Shown: piece by piece, positions 1-9,200 of the stretch
Position numbering within the stretch: position 1 is the stretch's first letter
How the letters are laid out: every line of letters begins with the position of its first letter
NCBI GenBank assembly: GCA_006226775.1
Contig: SBGD01000023.1
Span: 1 to 34,806, forward strand
Length of the DNA: 34,806 bases
Origin: Paracoccaceae bacterium
GTDB taxonomy: Bacteria > Pseudomonadota > Alphaproteobacteria > Rhodobacterales > Rhodobacteraceae
Direction of reading: 5' to 3'
The notes under the pieces: model-generated
The model's input: the letters and a program-made list of their open reading frames with translations, nothing else
Database searches by the model: none
What the model was told of the DNA's origin: nothing
Position numbers and translations under genes: made by a program

Positions 1-1
1 A

Positions 2-115
2 CGAAGAAGCGCGGTGGCCGCCAGCCCGGCCGCGCGCTATGCTACGCCGAAGGCTCCGCGCGCGGCCTCCTACACCACCACCAGGGACACTGCCCAAAAG
101 GCCAAACCTCCCTAG
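2..115 (+). CDS. possible C-terminal tail of an upstream gene (partial)
   Basis: Frame 2 is open from the window edge to a TAG at 113-115 and would encode about 37 residues rich in Ala, Pro, Arg and Lys, ending in QKAKPP. A good terminator follows 70 bases downstream on the same strand, which is what makes a plus-strand gene ending here plausible. Frame 1 is also open, to a TGA at 121-123, and codon bias does not separate the two clearly. The product cannot be named. Confidence 0.3.
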   Translation, partial: RRSAVAASPAARYATPKAPRAASYTTTRDTAQKAKPP

Positions 116-181
116 GCTCATGACCCGAAAGCCAGAGGGTCAAAGCAAGCGGCGAAAAATAAGAACAAAAACCTTACACCC

Positions 182-210
182 AAGCCGCCCTCAAGGGCGG
201 TTTTTCCATT
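182..210 (+). terminator. Rho-independent terminator
   Basis: The stem CCGCCC (185-190) pairs with GGGCGG (195-200) around a TCAA loop. It is preceded by AA and followed by TTTTT at 201-205 and another T-rich run after CCA. The T-tract lies only on the plus side, so it ends a transcript entering from the left edge and insulates the phosphatase gene from it. Confidence 0.8.
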
Positions 211-508
211 TTTAGCTCCGAAAAAGCCGGCTTCCTGAACGTTCGAAGGACCGGTGCCGCCCTACTCAGGACGCCGCACGTCCGGCACCTCTCCCGAACT
301 GACAAATCCCCAGGCCCGAAGACGCGAAGAGACGTGCCCGTTACGCCCGGCACGGGGCTCCCTGACCGGCCGCAAGGGCAAGCGGAACCGCGTCAAGCGC
401 GCAATTTTTGGGAAAGCTCGACAAATTTCATGCAATCATAGGAACATGTTTCAAAGATTCGGTTCTTTTGCTGAGTTCGCCTCAAGGTCGTAATTTCAGG
501 AGAACAAG
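211..508 (+). promoter_or_regulatory. leader region of the alkaline phosphatase gene with a clear ribosome binding site
   Basis: This stretch holds no convincing gene; the short open frame from about 254 lacks a ribosome binding site and looks like chance. The last 110 bases are more AT-rich than their surroundings and probably carry the promoter, but I cannot identify -35/-10 boxes with confidence and see no pair of CTGTCAT-type Pho boxes. AGGAGA at 498-503 lies 5 bases before the ATG at 509 and fixes the start of the phosphatase. Confidence 0.5.
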
Positions 509-2230
509 ATGATTGCACGAATTGGACCCTGTCTCGCCGTTGCGCTCTGCCTGCCGTTTGCTGCCTGCGCCCAGGGCCGGCCCTCCGGACCGCCGCTCGT
601 GGTGCAGATCACCGTCGATCAATTGCGCGCCGATCTGATCCATCGCTATTCCAATGGCTTCACCGAAGGCGGCTTTAAGCGGCTGGCGACCCGGGGGGTC
701 TGGTATTTCGACGCCCAGCATCGTCACGCCAATACCGAAACCGTGGTCGGCCATACCACCCTGTCGACCGGCACCGATCCGTCGGTGCATGGCATGGTGG
801 CCAACAACTACCGCGACAATCGGCTGCTCGAGGTCGGCGGCGGCGGTCAAAGCGCCGAGTTCGACGTGAGCAATGCCTTCCACTACGCCACGCGCGACGA
901 CGCCTACCCGCTGCTCAACCCCGATGGCAGCCGGTCCGACCCCAGGGACGGACGCTCGCCGCGCGATATCCTGTCGACCACCATCGGCGACGAGTTCCGC
1001 CTGTCGCTGGGACCGGAGGCGAAGATCTTCGGCGTCTCGACCAAGGATCGCGCCGCCATCGGCGCCACCGGTCATGCCGGCACCGCCTTCTGGTACAGCA
1101 CCACATTCTCGACCTATGTCACCAGCACCTTCTACCTCGACGCCTATCCGCAATGGGTCAAGGACTGGACCGACCGCAACCTGGTGCAGGCCTATGCCGG
1201 GACCAGCTGGTCGCTGATGCTGGACCCGGCGCGCTATACCTTCCGCGATTACGACGACCAGGAGTGGGAGAAGTTCTATCCGAAATGGACCCGCGTCTTC
1301 GATCACCACTATGGCGGGCCGGATTTCCAGCTCTTCCAGGGTTTCATCGAGACCAGCCCGGCGGCCGACGCGTTGACGCTCAGCTTTGCCCGCGCGATGA
1401 TCGAAGGCGAGGGGATCGGCGCGGATGCGATCCCCGATTACCTCGCCATTTCGCTCAATTCGGTGGATTACATCGGCCATGCCTTCGGCCCCTCGTCGCT
1501 CGAGGCCGAGGACAACCTGAAACGGCTGGACAGGGAGCTGGCCGGGTTCTTCGACTGGCTGGACGAGCGGATCGGGCTGGACAACGTGCTGGTGGTGCTC
1601 TCGGCTGATCACGGCGCGACCGAGGTGCCGGGCTTCACCAATACCCGGATGCGGACCGATGCCAACCTCTTCGATTACAGCAAGGTCGAGGCGCAGCCGG
1701 CGATTGCCAAGCTGTTGCAGGACCACGGCATCACCCCGCCGCTGTCGCAGTATTCCGCGCCCTTCGTCTATTTCGACAACGCCAAAATCGCCGAAGCCGG
1801 GCTGGACAAGGCCAGGGTGACAAAGCTCTACGCCGATGTGATTGCCCGGATGGACGGCATTGCCCAGGCCTTTTCCCATGACCGGATCGCCACCGGAGCG
1901 GTCCCCGACGACCGCATCGGGCGCGCGGTGACGGCGAATTTCAATCCGTCGCGTGCCGGGGATCTCTACCTGGTGTTTCAGCCCGGCTGGTTCTACATGG
2001 ATCCCAGCCCGCTGGCCGGGGCCTCGCAGCATGGCTCGCCCTACATGTACGACCGGCATGTGCCGGTGGTCTTCATGGGGCCGGGGATCGTGCCGCAACG
2101 GGTGACCCGCCGGATCGAGACGGTGGATGTGGCGCCGACCATCGCCGCCTACATGAAGATCAAGTATCCCTCCGGCGCGCGCGGGCGGCTGCTGGGCGAG
2201 GTGCTGGGTGATGTGCTGGCGATTGACTAG
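509..2230 (+). CDS. PafA-type alkaline phosphatase superfamily protein, exported
   Basis: The 573-residue protein belongs to the alkaline phosphatase superfamily and most resembles PafA-type phosphomonoesterases, which hydrolyse phosphate esters in the periplasm with two zinc ions. It starts with a hydrophobic signal segment ending in ...LPFAAC-AQG; Cys20 could be a lipoprotein cysteine, although Phe at -3 makes the lipobox imperfect. Metal and active-site motifs are in family order: TVDQLRAD (Asp37), the NTETVVGHTTLSTG block with a Thr nucleophile candidate just before VVGH (about residue 78), SVDYIGHAFG, ADHGATE, and a late SQHGSP histidine. The start is fixed by AGGAGA 5 bases upstream. 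The gene runs convergently into the last NRPS gene and shares its stop bases. It may be ordinary phosphate scavenging; a role in activating a phosphorylated cluster product is only a hypothesis. Confidence 0.88.
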   Translation: MIARIGPCLAVALCLPFAACAQGRPSGPPLVVQITVDQLRADLIHRYSNGFTEGGFKRLATRGVWYFDAQHRHANTETVVGHTTLSTGTDPSVHGMVANNYRDNRLLEVGGGGQSAEFDVSNAFHYATRDDAYPLLNPDGSRSDPRDGRSPRDILSTTIGDEFRLSLGPEAKIFGVSTKDRAAIGATGHAGTAFWYSTTFSTYVTSTFYLDAYPQWVKDWTDRNLVQAYAGTSWSLMLDPARYTFRDYDDQEWEKFYPKWTRVFDHHYGGPDFQLFQGFIETSPAADALTLSFARAMIEGEGIGADAIPDYLAISLNSVDYIGHAFGPSSLEAEDNLKRLDRELAGFFDWLDERIGLDNVLVVLSADHGATEVPGFTNTRMRTDANLFDYSKVEAQPAIAKLLQDHGITPPLSQYSAPFVYFDNAKIAEAGLDKARVTKLYADVIARMDGIAQAFSHDRIATGAVPDDRIGRAVTANFNPSRAGDLYLVFQPGWFYMDPSPLAGASQHGSPYMYDRHVPVVFMGPGIVPQRVTRRIETVDVAPTIAAYMKIKYPSGARGRLLGEVLGDVLAID

Positions 2231-5200
2231 GCCAGCACGCGCTGCACCGCCGCGGCCAGTCCGGCGGCGTGCGCCTCGGTCATCATGGTGACGTGATCGC
2301 CGGCGGCGGGGATCACCTCGACCGGCTGTCGGGCGATCCGTGCCCAGCCGGGATCGGCGCTGCCCTCGGCCAGAAACAGCGTGATCGGCACGTCGCAGGG
2401 CCCGGGCCGATAGGCCAGCCGCGCCGCCCGGTGCGCCCGGGCGATGGCCAGCAATCCGGCGACCATCGCCCCCGCATCGCCCCCCGGCATCGCGCTGTCC
2501 GAGGCCGAAAAGGCCGCGGCCACCAGGGCGATCTGCGCGTCAATGGGGCGGGCGCGCAAGGCGGCTTCGTCCAGCGCGATGTCGGCGCCGGTGAACCGGG
2601 CAAAAACCTCGGCGGCACCGGCAAGGTCGCGGGCGGCGGCATGGGGCGCGGGTTGTGCGGCGACCCAGGCGTCATCGGGCCGGGCAAGACTGCTGTCGAA
2701 GAGCACCAGCCGCGCCACCTCCTGCCCCGATGCGCGCAACTGGCGGGCCATCTCATAGGCCACCACCCCGCCAAAGGAATGCCCGGCCAGCCGGTAGGGG
2801 CCGTTGGGCTGCACCCGGCGCAGATCGGCGAGGTAATCGGCGGCCATGGCGGGAATGTCGGCATGCGGCGGCGCCCCGTCGAACAGCCCGCGCGCCTGCA
2901 GGGCATGGACCGGATAGGCCGGCGCCAGGGCGCGTACCAGCGGCAGGTAGTTCCAGATCCCCCCGCCGCCGGTATGCACGAGGCAGAGCCCGCCCGGCCC
3001 GTCCTGCGGCCAGAGCGGCACCAGCGTCGAAGGTGTCGAAACCCTGCCCGCCACACGCGCCAGGTGTTCGATGGTCGCCGACCGGAAGAGTTCGGCCAGC
3101 GGGATCTTCACCCCCATCTTGCGCTCGATCATCAAAAGCAGGCGCAGCGACAGCAGCGAATGCCCGCCCAGGTCGAAGAAATCGTCGCGCACGCCGAAAT
3201 CCTGCCGCTCCAGCAGCGCCTGCCAGATCTGCAGCATCTGCAACTCGGTCGCGCTGCGCGGCGGCTGCGCCCGGCGCATGCCGTCGCCTTGATGCGCGTC
3301 GATCTCGGGCAGGCGGCTGCGGTCGAGCTTGCCGTTCGGCCCCAGCGGCAAGGCCTCGATCAGCGCGATCGCGCCGGGCACCAAGGCGGCGGGCAGGCGG
3401 CGGCGCAGGTGGTCGCGCAGGTCCTGGACACTTGGCCTGGTCCCGGCCTTGGCCACCGCATAGGCCGCCAGCGTCACCGCGCCCGCCGCCGTCTTGCGGG
3501 CGATGACGACGCAATCGGCCACCGTCCCGGCCCGGCGCAGGACGCTGGCGATCTCGCGCGGGTCGGTGCGGATGCCGTTGATCTTGATCTGGTCGTCCAA
3601 CCGCCCCAGCAGGTGCAGGGCGCCATCGGCGCGCAGATAGCCCAGGTCGCCGGTGAAATAGAGGATGTCCTCGGCATCGCCAGTCACCGGGTTGGACCGG
3701 AAACTCTGCGCCGTCCGCTCGGGCGCATTGGCATAGCCGAGGCTGCGATAGGGCGTGCGGATCGCCACTTCGCCCGGCTCGCCGATGGCGCAGGGACGGC
3801 CCTCGTCCGACAGCACCAGCGCCTCTGCCCCGGGCAGGGCATGGCCCACCGGCTGCACGCCGGGATAGGGCGGGTCCGGCACCTCTTGCCAGAATTTCGC
3901 CAGCACGGTCTCGGTCGGCCCGTAGAGGTTGACGATGCGGGTCCGCACAGGGAATCGCGCCCGCCAGTCCTGCACCAGCCGCGCCTGCAAGGGCTCTCCG
4001 GCGCTGAACAGCAGCCGCAGCGCCGGGAGGGTCACGCCGCCTGCCGGATCGAGCAGCCAGGTCTGCAGGACCGAGGGCACCGAATGCACAAGCGTGATCC
4101 GCTCGGCCTCGAGCCAGGCCGGGGCCTGCCCGCTGGCGGCCTCGTGTCCGGGGTCGGGCAGCACCAGTTCCGCGCCGCTGGTCAGCGGCAGAAAGACGTC
4201 GCGCAGCACCACGTCGAAGGACATGCCGGTCATCTGCGCCGCGCGGTCGCCGGGGCCGACCTGAAAGGTCTCGCGCTGCCATGACAAGAACTGCGCCAGC
4301 CCGCCCGCACTGCCCAGAACCGCCTTGGGCGTGCCACTGCTGCCGGAGGTGAAGAAGACATAGGCCGGGTCCCTGGTCCCGGCGCGGGCGCGGCTGTCGG
4401 GCGGTCTCCCCGGCGGCGCGATCCGCCCGTCCTCGGGCAGATCCGTCGCGGCGAGACCTGCCGCGCGCGCCGCCCCGGCGCCGCAGCGCAGGACGTGACA
4501 GGCGCCGGCCTCGCTCAGCATGATGCGCCGGCGGTCCCGCGGCAGATCGGGGGCGAGGGTCAGCAGCACCGCCCCGGCCTCCAGCACCGCCGCCATCGCC
4601 ACGATATAGCCGGGGCAGCGCGGCCCGGCGACGGCCACCACGTCGCCCGGGCCGATCCCGGACTGGTTCAGCTGCTGCGCCACCGCCTGCATCGCGCCGA
4701 CGAAGGCCCGGTAGTCGAGCGTTCCGCCCCGGCCGCTGACCGCTGGCGCGTCTGGATGCCGCGCCGCCACCTCCGCGATCCGCCGGGTCACCGGGACCTG
4801 CGCCGCCTCGGCCGGCGGGGGGCCGGGGGCCACGCGCTCGTCCAGGGCCCGCAGGTCCAGCGCGCCCAGCACCACCTCCGGGTCTGCCGCCACCTGCCGC
4901 AGAACGGCCTCATACTGGCGCAGGACCGCGGCCATGAAACCCGCGGAATAGCGGGCCTTCTGATAGGCCAGTTGCACTTCCAGCGCGCCCTCCCATTCGG
5001 TCACATAGACCACGTTGGAGAACTCGCAGCGCTGGGTCGGCGGCTGCGCAAAGTCCGCGCGCAGCCCGGGCAGATCGAGGCTGCGCGCCGGGCTGGGGGT
5101 GAAGTTGAACATCAACTCGAACAGCGCATGATCGCCGGGCGCGCGCGCCGGGGCGATCTCCTGCACCACCTGGTCGAAGGGGATCTCGTGATGCTCGAGC

Positions 5201-6285
5201 CCGCCCAGCAGCGTGGCCTGCACCTGCTCCAGCGCGTCGTGGAACCGCATCGAGGGGTTGAGCCGGACGCGCAGCGCCAGGGTGTTCAGGAACAGCCCGA
5301 TCAGCGGCTCGGTGTCCTGGCGCATCCGCCCCGAAACCGGCGTGCCGACGATCAGGTCGGACTGCCGGGTGAGGCGCATCAATACCGCGAAATAGGCGGT
5401 CAGCAGGGTGGCGAAAAGCGAGGCCCCGGCGGCTTGCCCGACCTCGGTCAGCCGCGCCTTGAGCGCCGCGTCGATCACCCGTTGCGTGGCCGCGCCGCCG
5501 AGGCACCTCTGGCCCTCTGCGTCCAGCCCGTCGCCGGGCAGATCGGGCGGCAGGTCGAGCAGCGGCGGCGGATCGGCCAGCTGGCCGCGCCAATAGGCCA
5601 TGCCGCGCTGCAACCGCGGGCCGGGCAGCTCGCGGCGCTGGCGGCGGGCGAAATCGGCGTAGGAGATTGCCAGCACCGGCAGATCGGGGGCCAGCCCCTG
5701 CGCGGCGGCGATGTAGATCCGGGCGAATTCCTCCATGAAGATGCCCAGCGACCAGCCGTCCGAGACGATGTGGTGCATGGTCACCATCAGCACATGGGCG
5801 CGCGGGCCCAGCCGCACCAGCACCGCCCGGATCGGCAGATCGCGGGCCAGGTCGAAGCCGGTCTCGGTCTCCTCGCGGTAGCGGCGGTGGCACAGCGCCT
5901 CGCGCGCCGCTTCCGGGTGGTCCTGCGTCAGATCGAGCCGCTCCAAAGGAAACCCCGGCAGAGCGCGCGACTGCGCCCGCGTCTCGCCATCGCGGGTGAC
6001 GAAGGCCGAGCGCAGCACCGCGTGGCGCGACAGGATGCCGTCGAGACTGGCCTGCAAGGCTTGTTCCGACAGGTCGCCGGTTAGCCGCAGCGCGCCGAAG
6101 ATCGCATGTGCCGGGTCGCCGGGCGACATGCGGTCGTTGAAGATCCAGCGCTCCTGCGCGAAGGACAGCGGCGCGTCGGTCTCGCCGGTCCGTGCCTCTT
6201 CCGCCTTGCGCGCCGCCAGCCGGTCGCGCAAGAGCGCGCGTTGCCGGGGTGAAAGCGCCATGATCCGCTGCGCGGCGTCGTTCAT
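2227..6285 (-). CDS. NRPS termination module, C-A-T-TE
   Basis: This 1352-residue synthetase adds the last amino acid and releases the chain. In order: condensation domain (about 40-470) with the intact motif HHIVSDGWS near residue 175; adenylation domain (about 490-990) with FFTSGSSGTPK near 647, NLYGPTET, YFTGDLGY and GRLDDQIKINGIR; carrier protein with DDFFDLGGHSLL (Ser near 1043); and a type I thioesterase (about 1090-1352) with GHSFGG near 1168 and a late GDHV histidine. By eye the ten-residue specificity code reads D-V-R-H-F-A-L-L-A-K. Asp235 means an ordinary alpha-amino acid, but I do not recognise the substrate. A strong AGGAGGT lies 4 bases before the ATG. The gene follows the PKS gene by 14 bases and is the last of the minus-strand assembly line. 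The TE could hydrolyse or cyclise. Confidence 0.95.
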   Translation of the reverse strand: MNDAAQRIMALSPRQRALLRDRLAARKAEEARTGETDAPLSFAQERWIFNDRMSPGDPAHAIFGALRLTGDLSEQALQASLDGILSRHAVLRSAFVTRDGETRAQSRALPGFPLERLDLTQDHPEAAREALCHRRYREETETGFDLARDLPIRAVLVRLGPRAHVLMVTMHHIVSDGWSLGIFMEEFARIYIAAAQGLAPDLPVLAISYADFARRQRRELPGPRLQRGMAYWRGQLADPPPLLDLPPDLPGDGLDAEGQRCLGGAATQRVIDAALKARLTEVGQAAGASLFATLLTAYFAVLMRLTRQSDLIVGTPVSGRMRQDTEPLIGLFLNTLALRVRLNPSMRFHDALEQVQATLLGGLEHHEIPFDQVVQEIAPARAPGDHALFELMFNFTPSPARSLDLPGLRADFAQPPTQRCEFSNVVYVTEWEGALEVQLAYQKARYSAGFMAAVLRQYEAVLRQVAADPEVVLGALDLRALDERVAPGPPPAEAAQVPVTRRIAEVAARHPDAPAVSGRGGTLDYRAFVGAMQAVAQQLNQSGIGPGDVVAVAGPRCPGYIVAMAAVLEAGAVLLTLAPDLPRDRRRIMLSEAGACHVLRCGAGAARAAGLAATDLPEDGRIAPPGRPPDSRARAGTRDPAYVFFTSGSSGTPKAVLGSAGGLAQFLSWQRETFQVGPGDRAAQMTGMSFDVVLRDVFLPLTSGAELVLPDPGHEAASGQAPAWLEAERITLVHSVPSVLQTWLLDPAGGVTLPALRLLFSAGEPLQARLVQDWRARFPVRTRIVNLYGPTETVLAKFWQEVPDPPYPGVQPVGHALPGAEALVLSDEGRPCAIGEPGEVAIRTPYRSLGYANAPERTAQSFRSNPVTGDAEDILYFTGDLGYLRADGALHLLGRLDDQIKINGIRTDPREIASVLRRAGTVADCVVIARKTAAGAVTLAAYAVAKAGTRPSVQDLRDHLRRRLPAALVPGAIALIEALPLGPNGKLDRSRLPEIDAHQGDGMRRAQPPRSATELQMLQIWQALLERQDFGVRDDFFDLGGHSLLSLRLLLMIERKMGVKIPLAELFRSATIEHLARVAGRVSTPSTLVPLWPQDGPGGLCLVHTGGGGIWNYLPLVRALAPAYPVHALQARGLFDGAPPHADIPAMAADYLADLRRVQPNGPYRLAGHSFGGVVAYEMARQLRASGQEVARLVLFDSSLARPDDAWVAAQPAPHAAARDLAGAAEVFARFTGADIALDEAALRARPIDAQIALVAAAFSASDSAMPGGDAGAMVAGLLAIARAHRAARLAYRPGPCDVPITLFLAEGSADPGWARIARQPVEVIPAAGDHVTMMTEAHAAGLAAAVQRVLA

Positions 6286-6289
6286 CGCG

Positions 6290-6296
6290 ACCTCCT
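6290..6296 (-). promoter_or_regulatory. ribosome binding site of the terminal NRPS gene
   Basis: On the minus strand AGGAGGT sits 4 bases before the ATG at 6285, in the short gap after the PKS stop codon (6300-6302). It is one of the strongest Shine-Dalgarno sequences in the window, so the last module is probably translated independently rather than only by coupling. Confidence 0.8.
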
Positions 6297-6299
6297 TGC

Positions 6300-9200
6300 T
6301 CAGGTTTCGGGTTCCGACAGCAACCGCTCCAGCGCCTCGGGGTCGAGGTCGGCCAGGTCGTCCAGCATGCCGTCGATCAGCGCGTCCTCGGCCCCCGCGG
6401 CGCGGCTGGCGTCGATCTTCACCGCCAGGTCGGCAATGGTGCGCGCCGCCAGGACCGCCGCCAGCGACAGTTCCGCCCCCAGCCGCGAGAAGATCCGCGC
6501 GTTGAGTTGCGTGGCCAGCAGCGAATGCCCGCCCAGCTCGAAAAAGTCGTCGTGGATGCCGATACGCTCCAGCGAAAAGAGATCCTGCCAGATCTCGGCC
6601 AGCACCGCTTCGGTGTCACCGCGCGGCGCGGCATAGGCGGATTTCAAGGCCTTGCGCTTGTGGCGTGCGATGGTCGGCGGCTTGGTAGCGCGCGTCACCC
6701 ATTGGGTCAGGCGGGCCTGCAGGTCGCCGGTGGACACAACCGCCTGCGGCACGCCGGGCAGCGCCAGCAGCCGGTCGCAGACCGCCGCCGCCTCCTCCGG
6801 CAGCATGTAGAACTCGCTGACCGTGCCGCCGAACCCCGCCACCGCCGCCTTGACCTCGCCGGTGCGCCAGGCGTCCCAGTTGATGCTGAGCCAGCGCGGC
6901 CCGGCCTGCCCGGCCTTGGACCGGGCAAAGGCATCGAGAAACAGGTTGGCGGCGGCATAGGAGGCAAAACCAAGCCCGCCAAGGATCGAGGCCAGCGAGG
7001 AAAAGAGCACGCAGAACTCGGTCTCGCGGGTCGCCAGCACCCGGTCCAGCGCGCGTGTGCCGTGGACCTTGGCGTGAAACTGCCGCGCGGCGTCGGCCTC
7101 GGTGGTGCGGGCGATCTCGCAGAAGGTCTCGGCGCCGATGGCCCCCGCGCAATGGAACACGCCGTGGATCGGGCCGAGCCCGGCCTCGGCGGTGTCGAAG
7201 GCAGCGGCGAGCGCTTCGGGGTCGGCGACATCGGCGGCGAGCGTCAGCACCCTCGCCCCCGCGGCGCGCAGGTCGGCGACGCTTGCGGTGCGGGGGTCGT
7301 CGGCGCTCTCGGCCAGCGGGGTGCGGCCCAGCAGCGCCAGCCGTACGCCCGGGCTCTGCGCCAGGTGCCGGGCCATGGCCATGCCGACGCTGCCCAGCCC
7401 GCCGGTGATCAGGTAGGTGCCGCCGTCGCGGATCGGAGATGTCGCGGGTGCGGGCAGGCGGACCGGGGCGTAATCCTCGACCCAGCGCTGGCCGGTGCGA
7501 AGGGCGACCAGCGGCGCGGAGAGCGGTGCCGCCAGATCCGCCAGCAGCGCCTCGGCGGCCTCATGCACACCCATCCCCGGCGCGAGGTCGATCACGGCGC
7601 AATCCAGTCCGGGGCGCTCCTGCGGCGCCACCTTGAGCAGGCCGAGAAGCGGCGCGAGGTCGGGGACGGGCGGCTGGCCCATGGCGGCCAGCCCGCGTGT
7701 CACTGCAAGAAGGCGCAACTGCTCCAGCCCGGCCTGCCCCATTGCCGCGCGGATCAGCCGGGTCAGGCAATGAAACCCGGCCTGTTGCGCCACGTCGAAC
7801 CGCTGACGCGGGGTGCCGGCATCGGGCGGCTCCAAGGCCCAGAAATGCACGATGCCGTCGGGGGTCTTGCCGGCTGCCGCCAGGTCCTCGAACAGGCGGG
7901 TGTAGTGGGTGGGATCGGCGGGATCGATCTCGATGCGGTCCGGGTGGCGGGCATAGGCGCGGCGGGCGATCCCTCGGATCACCTCGCAGCCCGCGGCCTG
8001 CAGCGCGGCGATGAGCGCCCCGGCCTCCGGCCCGCCGTCGTCGAGGATCAGCCAGCGGCTGCCGGGCGCGGGGCGAGCCGGGGCGAGCGGCGCGGGCTTC
8101 CAGCAGGGCAATAGCACCCAGTCCTCCACCGGCCTGCGCCCTTGCATGGCCGCGACCCGTTCGGGCGGGTCGATCCAGTGGCGTTCGCGGGCCAGCACCG
8201 TGCCGGGCAGGGGCACCCGCCGCCGCCCGTCGCGCGCCAGCAGGCGCTCGGGATCCAGCGCCCCGCCCGCGGCCCAGTAGCGCCCGATCCCGGCCAGCAG
8301 CGCGCGCCATTCGGTCTCTGACGAATAGGCCCATTTCATCAGCGGGATCACCGGCACCTCCGCCCCCGCGGCGCTGCGCATGGCGATGGCATGGGCGGTC
8401 AGCGACTGGCCCGGGCCAAGCTCGAGCAGCGCCAGCGCAGGGTCGGCCACCAGATGCTCCACCGCATCGCGGAACCGCACCGTGCGGCTGAGGTGGTGCG
8501 CCCAATAGCCGGGGTCGGTGGCCTCGGCCGCGCTCAGCCAATCGCCGGTAACGCAGGAGACGCAAGCGATCCGCGGCGGCGACAGGGGGATCTGCGCCAG
8601 CCTCTCGGCCAGGTCGGGCACGATCCCGTCCATCATCGCGGAATGAAAGGCAAAGCTGCCGGGCAGGCGCTGGGCCGAGGTCCCGCGGGTTTCCAGACCG
8701 GCGCGATAGCCGTCGATCTGCGCCTCCGGGCCGGAGACAATCGACAGCCGTTCGCCGCTGATCGCCCCCAGCGAGAGCCGCTCCGGCAGGTCCAGGTCCG
8801 ACGCCGAGAGCGGCACCGCCAGCATCGCGCCCCGCCCGATGCGCGTCTCGATCAGCCGCGCGCGGGCGGCGACGATCTGCAAGGCATCGGCCAGCGAGAT
8901 CACCCCGGCGACGCAGGCCGCCACGAATTCGCCGATACTGTAGCCCACCATGGCACGCGGGCGGATGCCCCATTCCGCCAGCATCTGCGTCAAAGCATAT
9001 TCGGTGACGAAGATCGCGGGCTGGCCGCCGGAGGGCCGGTCCATCGGTGACGGCGCGGGTGTCCCGGCACCCTTCAGCATTGCCTTGAGGTCCAGCTTGC
9101 CCGCGCCCTGCGCCGCGCCGATCATCCCCGGCGCCGCGTTGCGCCAGTCCTTGCCCGGGTAGAGCACGTCGCGGATGTCCCCGTCGAGATGGGTTTGCAG

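Noticed and set aside
482-2098. 538-codon minus-strand frame opposite the phosphatase
   Set aside because: Low-complexity Gly/Arg/His composition, and the plus strand carries all phosphatase metal-binding motifs and a ribosome binding site.
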